Source: Pseudomonas sp. ANT_H12B (lineage in GTDB: Bacteria; Pseudomonadota; Gammaproteobacteria; Pseudomonadales; Pseudomonadaceae). From it: a stretch of 64,000 nucleotides of DNA. Shown piece by piece: positions 1-9,000 of the stretch. Numbering within the stretch: the first letter of the stretch is position 1; each line of letters opens with the position of its first letter. The position numbers and the translations under genes are program-made. A model generated the notes under the pieces. That model was given only the letters and a program-made list of their open reading frames with translations. It was not told the DNA's origin and ran no database searches. The stretch lies in assembly GCF_008369325.1 (NCBI RefSeq), contig NZ_VOBI01000005.1, forward strand, positions 1 through 64,000. Reading direction: 5' to 3'.

Positions 1-31
1 CAATCACTCGCGTATCAGACTGAAGCTAAAC

Positions 32-64
32 GGCCTGAGTCCTGTTGAATACAGAACTCAGGCC
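32..64. terminator. Hairpin downstream of dctD, possible terminator
   Basis: A 9-bp inverted repeat (GGCCTGAGT / ACTCAGGCC) encloses a loop with a smaller CTGT/ACAG pairing. It lies about 60 bases past the dctD stop codon. On the minus strand it is followed only by GTTTAG, not a clear U-run, so it is a weak candidate. It may instead end a gene to the left of the window. Apart from this hairpin and the repeat half at 109-127, positions 1-124 show no gene. Confidence 0.35.
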
Positions 65-108
65 GCTCAGGCATAGATGGGTAAACGTCCAACTTTGTGG
101 GGTCAGTT

Positions 109-127
109 CAGAGCGTGGGAACGATCA
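109..127. repeat. Half copy of the GATCGTTCCCACGC repeat
   Basis: The sequence GAGCGTGGGAACGATCA is the 3' half of the repeat found complete at 15532, 51854 and 58506. It touches the stop codon of dctD, so the repeat has inserted at, or decayed against, the gene end. Confidence 0.55.
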
Positions 128-1456
128 TTCGCCGACGAACCTCTCGCGGGTCAGACCATGCCGCTGCATCTTTTCATTGAATGTACGGCGCGGCAGTTGC
201 AACTCTTCAAGCACCGCTTTCACATCGCCTTTATGCCGGGTCAACGCCGCGCGCAAGCAGTGCGCTTCAAATGCTTCCTGCTGCGCCGCCAGCGATTGCC
301 CAGGGTCAATTCCCACCGGTTCCGGCTCGCCCAGCCCCAATACTTGCCGCTCAGCAACGTTCGCCAGTTCACGCACATTGCCTGGCCAGTCATGGCTCAG
401 CAGATGGCTCAACTGCGGGCCGCTCAGCGGTGGAAACGTGCGCCCCAAACGCTCGGCGGCATTGTGCGCGAACGACTCGAACAACAACGGAATGTCTTCA
501 CGCCGCTCGCGCAACGGTGGCAGCCGCAGCTCGGCCACATTCAACCGATAGGCCAGGTCTTCACGAAAGCGTCCGGCCCGTGCTTCGTCCAGCAGGTCGG
601 GTTTGGTCGCGGCGATGATCCGCAAGTCCACGCGGATGCTCTGGTTGGAGCCCAATCGTTCAAGCTTTTGCTCCTGCAACACTCGCAACAATTTCACCTG
701 CTGGGCCAGCGGCATGCTTTCGATTTCATCGAGAAACAGTGTGCCGCCATCGGCGTATTCGAGCTTGCCGATGCGCTTGCCCGACGCGCCGGTAAACGCA
801 CCGCTCTCATGACCGAACAGTTCGGCCTCGAACAATTGCTCGGGGATCGCCGCGCAGTTGAGCGCCACAAACGGCTTGTCCGCGCGCGGACCAAAGTCAT
901 GCAGGCAACGGGCAACCAGCTCCTTGCCGCTGCCGGTTTCGCCACGGATCAACACATTGACCGGCAGCGCCGCCAGGTCCAGCACTTGCCGACGCAACGT
1001 CTGCAAGCCACGGGACACACCCAGCAGCGTCGCATCGAGTTTGCTGCGGTTGTCTGCCTGTTCGTGCAAGGCGCGGTTTTCCAGCACCAGCTGCCGCTTT
1101 TCCAGCGCGCGACGCAAACTGCCAAGCAGGGTTTCGGGGCTGAAAGGTTTTTCGAGGAAGTCGTAGGCGCCATCGCGCATCGCGTCGACAGCCATCGGCA
1201 CATCGCCATGGCCAGTAAGCAGGATCACCGGCAGGTCGGCATCGCGGCGTTGAACTTCGGCCAGTAATTCCAGACCGGTCATTCCGGGCATGCGCACGTC
1301 GCTGAGGATCACCCCGGGAAAATGTTTCGGCAGTTGCGCCAGACATTCATCGGCGCGGCTGAACAGCTGCACCTCGAAACCCGACAGGCTCAGCCACTGT
1401 TCGACGGCGCTGCGGATGCTGCTTTCGTCGTCGACCACTATCACTGAATTCAGCAT
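125..1456 (-). CDS. dctD: C4-dicarboxylate response regulator DctD (sigma-54 activator)
   Basis: The 443-residue product is an NtrC-family response regulator. It should be phosphorylated by DctB and then activate sigma-54 promoters, classically that of the C4-dicarboxylate transporter gene dctA. The receiver domain covers about residues 1-120, with the phospho-acceptor Asp53 in LSDVRMPG. The AAA+ domain (about 145-370) has a Walker A GETGSGKE and the GAFTGA loop that contacts sigma-54. A Fis-type helix-turn-helix ends the protein (LPRRTFNEKMQRHGL). Length is normal for the family. The start overlaps the end of dctB by 7 bases, so the two are co-transcribed and probably translationally coupled. 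No dctA gene is in the window. The name rests on the whole-protein pattern and on the DctB-like partner. Confidence 0.88.
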   Translation of the reverse strand: MLNSVIVVDDESSIRSAVEQWLSLSGFEVQLFSRADECLAQLPKHFPGVILSDVRMPGMTGLELLAEVQRRDADLPVILLTGHGDVPMAVDAMRDGAYDFLEKPFSPETLLGSLRRALEKRQLVLENRALHEQADNRSKLDATLLGVSRGLQTLRRQVLDLAALPVNVLIRGETGSGKELVARCLHDFGPRADKPFVALNCAAIPEQLFEAELFGHESGAFTGASGKRIGKLEYADGGTLFLDEIESMPLAQQVKLLRVLQEQKLERLGSNQSIRVDLRIIAATKPDLLDEARAGRFREDLAYRLNVAELRLPPLRERREDIPLLFESFAHNAAERLGRTFPPLSGPQLSHLLSHDWPGNVRELANVAERQVLGLGEPEPVGIDPGQSLAAQQEAFEAHCLRAALTRHKGDVKAVLEELQLPRRTFNEKMQRHGLTRERFVGE

Positions 1457-3216
1457 GGGCTATGAGCCTCCAGGTCGATCGGCAGGGTGAGGGTGAATGC
1501 CGCGCCGTTGCCCTGATTTTCCACACTCAGGCGTCCGCCCGATTCGTGGACGATGGCGAACGACACCGCCAGCCCGATGCCCAGCCCGTCGCCCACCGGT
1601 TTGGTGGTGAAGAACGGATCGAACACTTTCGTCAGATTTTCTTCAGCGATGCCGCCACCGTTGTCGGCGACGGTCAGGCGCCAGAGTTGTTCGTCGGCTT
1701 CGAGGCGAATCTCCAGACGCTTGCAGGGTTTGTCGTGCATCGCATCCAGGGCATTGCGCAGCAAATTGATCAGCACTTGTTCCAGGCGAATCGCATCGCC
1801 ACGCACCCAGGCCGGTCGCGTCAGGTGCAGTACGGTGCTGACCTGTTCATCACGCAGACGCGTGTCGAGCAGCAGCAATGATTGATCCACCACCGCCGCC
1901 AGGTCCAGGCGTTCGCGCAAACCGCTGGGGCTTTTGCGGGCGAAGGTTTTCAGGTGGCCGGTGAGGGCGGCCATGCGCGTCAGCATGTCATCCACCGGTT
2001 TGAGCGCTTTGTAGGCGTCGTCGACCCGGCCGTGATCGAGCAGCAGCCTCAGAGTCGCAAGCTGCATGCGCTGGGCGGTCAGCGGCTGGTTGATTTCATG
2101 GGCCAGCGCGGCGGACATCTGGCCGAGCGCGGCGAGTTTGGCCGATTGCACCAGACCGTCCTGAGCGGTGCGCAAATCGCGGGTGCGTTCTTCCACCAAT
2201 TGTTCGAGCTCTTCGCGACTGCGCTGACGCATTTTCGCCAGGCGCCAGCGCTGGTTGAGAAACAGCAGCAGAAATACCAGCGTCAGCCACAGCCCGGCGG
2301 CGGCGAGCGCGGCGTTGCGGCTGTCTTCGAACGCGACTTGCGGGCGGCGCAGCAGGTGCAGCGTCCAGCCTTCGGCGGCCAGTGGCAGGGATTCCCACAG
2401 GTAATCGGCCTTGCCGTCAGGGCCTTCGACCTGCGTCAAGTGACTGTTGTCATCGAAGCGTTGCAGCGATTGATATTCAAGCTGCGTCAGGGGCTGCTTG
2501 TCGTATTGGCGGGTGGCCTTGAGTTCGGCGCGATCGCTGTCGTTCAGCGGTTTCAACAGGCGATAGCGCCAGCCGGGCTGGTTGGCGATGAAGATAACTC
2601 CGCGTGCGTCGCTGACCAGCAGCGTGTCGCTGCCCTGACGCCATTCACGCTCCAGTTCCGGAAATTCGAGTTTCACCACCATCGCGCCGAGGAACTGACC
2701 GTTGTCGTCGGTGACTGCACTGGAGAGGAAATAACCCGGAATTCCGCTGGTCACCCCCACCGCATAAAAGCGCCCGGTGCCTTGGGTGCGGGTCTGGCTG
2801 AAGTAGGGGCGAAAGCCGTAGTTGTGGCCGACGTAGCTGCTGGGCAAACGCCAGTTGCTCGCCGCCACGGCAAGGCCGGTTCGGTCGAGCAGTTCCAGGG
2901 TCGATGACTGAGCCGCGCCGTTTATCTTTTCCAGCTTGAGGTTCAGTGCGGCCTGCTGCTCAGGGCTCACCGGCCCGTTGAGCGCCGAGCGCAACTGCGG
3001 GTCCAGCGCCAGCACGGCGGGCAGGGCGCGGTAGCGTTCGATCAGGGTGTGCAGGGACGTCGCGTAGAGCGCCAATTGTTGATTGGCGCGGGCAGCGTCT
3101 TCCACCAGAGCTTGGCGTTCGGCGTGGCGGATGGCCAAACCGGCGGCGAGGGCTGCGCCGGCGAGGATCAGCAGGGTATACAACGATAAACGCACGGTAC
3201 GAGCAGTTGGAATCAT
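1450..3216 (-). CDS. dctB: C4-dicarboxylate sensor histidine kinase DctB
   Basis: The 588-residue membrane sensor kinase is paired with DctD. A first membrane helix (LYTLLILAGAALAAGLAI) is followed by a periplasmic double-Cache-type sensor of about 250 residues, including the RPYFSQTRTQGTGRFYAVGV stretch typical of DctB ligand domains. A second membrane helix lies near residue 295. A coiled linker follows, then the HisKA box ALAHEINQPL with the autophosphorylated His, and the HATPase domain (N box NLLRNALDAM, G boxes DNGGGI and GDGLGIGLA). I chose the ATG at 3216 because the membrane anchor begins immediately after it. The open frame extends 23 codons further without a signal-like sequence. 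The tcC gene ends about 110 bases upstream on the same strand. The ligand is probably succinate, fumarate or malate by family analogy. Confidence 0.87.
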   Translation of the reverse strand: MIPTARTVRLSLYTLLILAGAALAAGLAIRHAERQALVEDAARANQQLALYATSLHTLIERYRALPAVLALDPQLRSALNGPVSPEQQAALNLKLEKINGAAQSSTLELLDRTGLAVAASNWRLPSSYVGHNYGFRPYFSQTRTQGTGRFYAVGVTSGIPGYFLSSAVTDDNGQFLGAMVVKLEFPELEREWRQGSDTLLVSDARGVIFIANQPGWRYRLLKPLNDSDRAELKATRQYDKQPLTQLEYQSLQRFDDNSHLTQVEGPDGKADYLWESLPLAAEGWTLHLLRRPQVAFEDSRNAALAAAGLWLTLVFLLLFLNQRWRLAKMRQRSREELEQLVEERTRDLRTAQDGLVQSAKLAALGQMSAALAHEINQPLTAQRMQLATLRLLLDHGRVDDAYKALKPVDDMLTRMAALTGHLKTFARKSPSGLRERLDLAAVVDQSLLLLDTRLRDEQVSTVLHLTRPAWVRGDAIRLEQVLINLLRNALDAMHDKPCKRLEIRLEADEQLWRLTVADNGGGIAEENLTKVFDPFFTTKPVGDGLGIGLAVSFAIVHESGGRLSVENQGNGAAFTLTLPIDLEAHSPC

Positions 3217-3325
3217 GCTGTCGAAGACACTGGGAGTATGGGCGCGAACGATAACATGCCATCCAGGCTTGTTGCCGTTGCGCAATCAACCCCACTTGGC
3301 CAATCAATCGTCGAAGTGTGCGCTG

Positions 3326-6055
3326 TTATTTTTTGAGTCTTCGTTGCCGCTCCGTAAATTGATTGTCCGTGGTACGGGATATTTTGTAGGCATGCATACG
3401 GTATTGAGTGTGATCGATGATGGCCAGAGTCAGTTTGGTTTGCTTCTCCAAACGGACGCGATGAATGGGGGCCAGCACATTTTTAGGGGTCATGTTATTC
3501 ACATTTGGCAGTACGTCAGCGGGATAGATGACATCGGCTCCCAACTTGCTGAAGCTGGCTTCAGCTACCGCCCAGCGTTGTTGGGTGGCGGTTTTCCAGT
3601 CACTGAGCATGGTCTCGATTTTATCGATTTTCACTGGGGTGAGGCCGTTCTTGATGTCCTCCGCTTCCTGCGCCCGAGTACCCAGCGAGACCAGAGCGCT
3701 GACGCCCGGGACCACCGCTCCAACGAATCTGCCAAGGAACATAAGCATCCCCTGTTCGAGGACGTCACCAGAGTCACTGCTGATATCGAGCCCCGCCTTT
3801 CGATCAATCTCGTTAACGGACATTGTTGATGTTTGCGGTATGAGTGGACGTACCAGCTTGAACGGCTTACGAATCTTCATCTCTGGTTCCGCGGCCAAAT
3901 CGCTACCGACGTTTCCTCCGATAAAACCGTCGGCAAAGGAATCAATATTTATGTCTACTTTCAGCAGTATTTCTTCGAATGCCTTGCCACCGTAGAGGCC
4001 ACCAAAGAAAGCGGCTGTAGCGCCCATGCTCTCGCCAATCGTGTTTTTCAGCATGTTCTTCGCAATGTTGCTTCCACCCACGACGTTCTCGATTTGCTCT
4101 AGGGTTGGAGCGGCAACTGTAGCGAGGGTTGAAATGAAAAGCGCGTAATTGTAGATGTCTTGCTTTTCTCTTTGTCCGCCATTTCCATCTACATAGTTCA
4201 GCGGATTATTCCCCACAAACGCATATAAATTCAGCCCATCCACATCCCCCGCCGGATCGGCACTCACCCAGCGTTGCAACCACGGCGCGTAATAACGCAG
4301 CCCATAGTAATAGAGCCCGCTGACATCCATTTCCTTGCCCGAATAACGAACGGTCTTGTAGCTGACCTCCACTGCCGAATCCGCCGTCAGCCAGGCCGTG
4401 CCACCAAACGGGTAATAGCCTTCGTGGCTGATCAGTCGGGCCTGTTGGTCGAGTTCGATCACGCTGGAGCCCAAATGGTCATCAAGGCTGTAACGCAGCT
4501 GATCGGCCTCGATCTCGCCGGGTCGGCCACTGACCCAATGCAGGCAGCGCCCGCTGCTACGCCCGCCCGGCACAGTGATGACGTGCAACTCTTCGCCGTT
4601 GTCGCGGGTGCGAATCTCCAGCCCCGGCAGGTAAATCACTTCGTGGAAATGGCTGGTCGATGTTGCATGGGTGTCGTGGCGTTTGTAGACCCGCGCGCCA
4701 TGGCTGTAGCGATAGGTTTCTTCATCGTTGGCGGCATCGTCGCGTTCGACCAGCGTCACCGATGCCAATTGGTCACGGTTGTTCCAGCGCAAGTCCTGTC
4801 CCGGGTGCAAGGCCTGGAGATTGCCATGCCGGTCAAACAATGCGGAAAAATCGGGGGCAGGGTCTCCCTCTTTCCAGCGCACGCCGCGGTTGCTCTCCGG
4901 GTCGATGAACAGCTGCCGGGTGTAGCCGCCCACCGCACGGCCATGGATCAACTTGATCAGATTGCCACCGGTGTCGTACTCGTACCGCTGTGTGTAGTTG
5001 AGGTGATTGCGGGGGTCGCTCGGCAACGGCCGGCCGGGCAGATCCGACGGCGGGGTGGCGTCATGACCGGTGGCGCTGATCACCCGGTAGAGCGAGTCGT
5101 GGGTGAACTCGCGGTGGCCATCGATGCGCTGGTTGGCGAAGAACACCGGTTGGAACGTGTGATCGTCGATGCGCTGCACGTTACCGACCCGATCATAGAC
5201 ATACCCGAGGTGCTGCCGCGGGGCCTGGCCGGGCACTCCAGTCTTCAAGCTCTGCAGCCGACCGTCCGCCGGGTCGTAGGTCCAGGTGCTGAGCACGTCG
5301 TTGCCCGCGAGTTGTTCGACGAGCTGGCCGTCGGCGTTGTACTGAGCGTCTTTGAGGATGTCCAGGACCGTATCGTCGGCCTTGATTTGCAGCGTCACGT
5401 GCTTGAGCTGCCCGGTAATGTCGTAGCGAGAACGCTGCTGATGACCGCTCGCGTCGGTCTGGCTGACAGGCTGGCCGCTTGCAATGTAGGACCATGCCGT
5501 GGTGTAAACCTTGCCCTCCGGGAACGTGCGGGTTTCTTCAAACGGCATGCTCTGCAGGCTGAAGCGGCTAAATTCAATCGAGCCCGCCGGATCGACCTTC
5601 TTGCGCAACTGACCGCGCAAGTTGTACCCCGGGTCTGCATCGCCCCGCGCATAGGTAAAGACCTCGACCTGCTGGGTATTTTCATCGACCGTCAGCGCGC
5701 GCAATAGATCATCGTAAGTGGTTTGCCACCGATTACCGCGTTCATCCCAGCGCTGAAGGATTTCACCACCCAAGCCGGCCAGGCTCAGACGCCAACCGCT
5801 ATCGACGCTGTCGACCTTGACGGGGTGGCCGGACAGCCCATGAACAGTCGCCAGATTGGGCTTTGGGGCATGCTCGAACAGACGTGGATCCCATTGCTCT
5901 ATCAGCCTGCCCGCGACGTCATAAAATTGTCGGGTGATGAGCGTTTCCACCGGGCCACCAGCGACCTTGCGCAGATACTCAACCTGGCGAATCGGCAGGC
6001 CTCGACTGTCAATGACGCTGATAGAAGGCGTGCGGCAGTGAATCGAGCCTGTCAC
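3326..6055 (-). CDS. Tc toxin subunit C (TccC-like Rhs protein with variable toxin C-terminus)
   Basis: The 909-residue product is the TcC component of a Tc toxin complex. Residues 1 to about 630 are an Rhs/YD-repeat shell (for example FYDVAGRLIEQWDPRLF, YDPADGRLQSL, HDSLYRVISATGHD). They end in the conserved Rhs core signature DVDGLNLYAFVGNNPLNYVD, with the last Asp at residue 623. In the family this core acts as an aspartyl protease that frees the toxin. The following 280 residues are unlike the core: they hold glycine-rich hydrophobic stretches (GATAAFFGGLYGG; GRFVGAVVPGVSALVSLG) and a basic tail, and the DNA is visibly more A/T-rich. I do not recognise the toxin fold. The start codon overlaps the tcB stop by 4 bases (ATGA). 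No immunity-like ORF follows, as expected for a toxin aimed at eukaryotes. Confidence 0.9.
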   Translation of the reverse strand: MTGSIHCRTPSISVIDSRGLPIRQVEYLRKVAGGPVETLITRQFYDVAGRLIEQWDPRLFEHAPKPNLATVHGLSGHPVKVDSVDSGWRLSLAGLGGEILQRWDERGNRWQTTYDDLLRALTVDENTQQVEVFTYARGDADPGYNLRGQLRKKVDPAGSIEFSRFSLQSMPFEETRTFPEGKVYTTAWSYIASGQPVSQTDASGHQQRSRYDITGQLKHVTLQIKADDTVLDILKDAQYNADGQLVEQLAGNDVLSTWTYDPADGRLQSLKTGVPGQAPRQHLGYVYDRVGNVQRIDDHTFQPVFFANQRIDGHREFTHDSLYRVISATGHDATPPSDLPGRPLPSDPRNHLNYTQRYEYDTGGNLIKLIHGRAVGGYTRQLFIDPESNRGVRWKEGDPAPDFSALFDRHGNLQALHPGQDLRWNNRDQLASVTLVERDDAANDEETYRYSHGARVYKRHDTHATSTSHFHEVIYLPGLEIRTRDNGEELHVITVPGGRSSGRCLHWVSGRPGEIEADQLRYSLDDHLGSSVIELDQQARLISHEGYYPFGGTAWLTADSAVEVSYKTVRYSGKEMDVSGLYYYGLRYYAPWLQRWVSADPAGDVDGLNLYAFVGNNPLNYVDGNGGQREKQDIYNYALFISTLATVAAPTLEQIENVVGGSNIAKNMLKNTIGESMGATAAFFGGLYGGKAFEEILLKVDINIDSFADGFIGGNVGSDLAAEPEMKIRKPFKLVRPLIPQTSTMSVNEIDRKAGLDISSDSGDVLEQGMLMFLGRFVGAVVPGVSALVSLGTRAQEAEDIKNGLTPVKIDKIETMLSDWKTATQQRWAVAEASFSKLGADVIYPADVLPNVNNMTPKNVLAPIHRVRLEKQTKLTLAIIDHTQYRMHAYKISRTTDNQFTERQRRLKK

Positions 6056-9000
6056 GGCTCAAGCTCTGGCGGAGTTGGGCAATAGGTGTCGTTGTAGTCA
6101 TGACTGGTGTGATACCAGGGGTGAATGGTTGTACGAGAAACATACCCTTTGGCATTGATGACTTTGACCGGACGTCCCAGCACGTCATAGAACTGTTGGT
6201 CGTGATGGCCAAACGCTCGAAACGAGCGGTCATTGATGTAGCCGTGCCCGTTGGCGAAATAGGGGCGAAACACTCGCACGGGCAGTCCCTTGTTGTTGTA
6301 TTCGACTCTTTCGCTGACACGCCAGCGCGGATTGGCATGTGCAGTCTTTGGCTCGCCGTTTTCGACGACCAATTCACCGTTTTCCACGACATAGGCCAGG
6401 CCGGGTTCGACCAATTGTTTGGTTTGCAGGGGGCGACCGAAACCATCCACAAAGGTTTTGATGATCTGGATTTGCTGCAGCGGGTCATCATGGTAACGGT
6501 CGGCAGTCAGCACGACGCTGTGCACCGGGTCGCGTGGCGTCGTGCGGATCAACTCCAGAAGTGCCTGTTCGGCCATCGTCAGGCTGTTGAGCCCTAACAG
6601 GCGAGTGCGGGCGCTGGCGCAAATATGCAGGCTCGGCAACACGTAGCCTTGCGTTATCCAGTCGGCCAGCCAGTCCGGGGTTTGCCTGACCGAGTCGGGC
6701 AGTACGCCCATCCAGCTGAACAGATCCTTGCGCAGTACGCTGGCCGCTTCTTGCAGGGCGGCTTGCGGGTTTTCGATGGCGGGATCAGGTCGCGGGTCTA
6801 CCGGGCGTTCATGTTCGCTGAGTGGGCTGAAGCCAACCTCTATACCGTCTTCGGTCCCGTAAAAACTGATGGCGAGCGGTTGGCCCGAGGGTTCGTACAG
6901 GACTTCCTCAACATTTTCATTGGCGTCGATGATGCGAGTCGGCAGCAGCGCATGGTAGTCGTACGCAGCTTGGGTGGTGCAACCGTCAGGAAGTTCGACG
7001 CCAATGATCGCCAAACGATAGGGGTCATGTCGGGCCTTGATAGCGCCGTGGCACGGGGTTTCGTGATACTTCAGCACCTTGTAAAAATCGTCGAGGTCGC
7101 CGTATGTGGCAAAGCCGTAATGCGAGGACCAGAGATTTCTCTCATCGTCTTCAATGGAGTTCTCTTCAAGAAACAGCGGCATGGGCGAATAACCGATGTT
7201 TTGCAGTTCTACCCGGATATCGAATGGTGGAGGCAACGTGTTGTAGGCATCCAGAGCCGTCTTGTTCAGCTGTGCGATTTCCAGCGTGCTGCGCAAGGCT
7301 TCAAAGTCGGCCTGGCCATCCGGCAGCAGCGTGCGATCCTCGGTCTTGAGGTAACGTTGCACCGACTGCTGGGTCAACGCCCGTTTCTCGTTCCACTGCG
7401 GTGAAGCGTGATGGAGGGTCAGCGTTTCATAGCTTATTTGCTTCGGATCGAGACCCGTCGGCAACGACCCTGCGGGCAGTACCAGCGCATTCCCGCGTTG
7501 CCGGTAGGGAAGGCCCAATCGCCAACCCTGCGGGTCGTCCTTCAGATGGATGAATTCGGCGCGGCTTTCTTTCAGGTAGAAAAAATCCTGCTGCGGATCA
7601 TGGGCGTCCAGCCACCATTGTTGTTCGTCCGGGTCATCGAAGGGAGGCGTGTCGATCTTGCGCCGTGCGTAGCTGATCTCAAGCACATGGACGGTTTGAC
7701 CGAAGGCATCCTGGGCCAAGGTAATCTGGTGTTGGCACAAGGGGTCGTTTATGAAGCCTTCGTACTGATAACTGATCGTCTCCAGCGTTGAAGGCATTAA
7801 GGTCCCGTATGGGTCGTATTTGCCTTTTTTTCTCAGCTCACGGACTTTGTATCGATGCTCCTGCACTGAAAAGGGCCGCGCCTGCGCCGAGTCGTCGGCG
7901 GCATAGACTTCAACTCGCAACACTGACCCGGCGAGGGTTCGGGCGATTTCGTCGGCCGTGGCCGCATCGGGCGGTGTGATGGGCTCATCGAACGCGTCAT
8001 TTTCGTGGTACTGACAGAACAATGTGGGGCACAACGGGTGCGCCTCGGGATCACCGTTGAAATAGCCGTCACGGGGCATGTCCATCAACCGGCCGGTATG
8101 GAACCAGGTGCAGATGCGTGATGGTGCCGTGAAGCTGTGGTCGTCCTCATCCGGGTTGGCTTCGCTGTCGATCTGGTGCAGCAGGCCGAAGCCGCGAAAT
8201 TCACGGTCTTGACCATCGTAATAGCCTTGGAAATACCGGTAAGACTGGCTCAGACAGTTGCCGGTGATTTCGTCGAGTTGTGTTTGTCTGCTGACCACTG
8301 GCACCGCAAACGGTAGATAGCACACCGAGTCGGTTTCGGGTTTTTCGTCCAGCCATTCCTGCGCGGAACTGCGATACCCCACTTGCGTGCTGCAACCCAT
8401 GTTGTTGTTGCTGCCGATCAGCATGTACGGCTTGGCGCTGACAAAGTCATAGCGCCAGTGCCGGGGCTTCATGTGTGGCACCGTCAGTATCAACGTTGCG
8501 CAGCCCAGGCCTTGCAGGTCGGCAAAAGTCACCTGGCTCAGGTTGTCGTAGCGCACTCCTTCGGGCCACGGGACCTCGATCGGTGTTTGCTCAAGACCGT
8601 TGCCGCCGTGGTTGAGGTAAATCTGGAAGCCATCGGATTTCAAGTAAATCAGCGCCGGCGCGCCGGAACCGTTCAGGTCGGCAATGCGCACGCGGGCGGC
8701 ATCGAATTCGCCGTAGTCGAAGGTCGGGGCGCTCAGGACAAACCCTTTGCCAAACCGCCCGTGACCCAGGTTCGGCCAGCATTTTATTTCATTGTGCCGA
8801 ATCCGGCACAGCTCGGTCATGTCGCTGCCGAGCATGTTGCCCAGAAAAACCAGTTCGCTGCGGTGATTGCTGAACAGCGGCAGGCTATCGTCATCGGGGT
8901 CATGGGGGATGTCTTCGCCCGCGGCAAAACCTTTTTCGCGGCGGTTGGCGTACAGCCGTACGCTCTTGGGCCCGATCAGCGCACAAGAGCTGAGCCCGTC

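Noticed and set aside
77..1267. A 396-codon open frame on the plus strand opposite dctD
   Set aside because: It mirrors the codon structure of dctD, has odd composition (rich in Q, R, H) and no family features; it is an antisense shadow.
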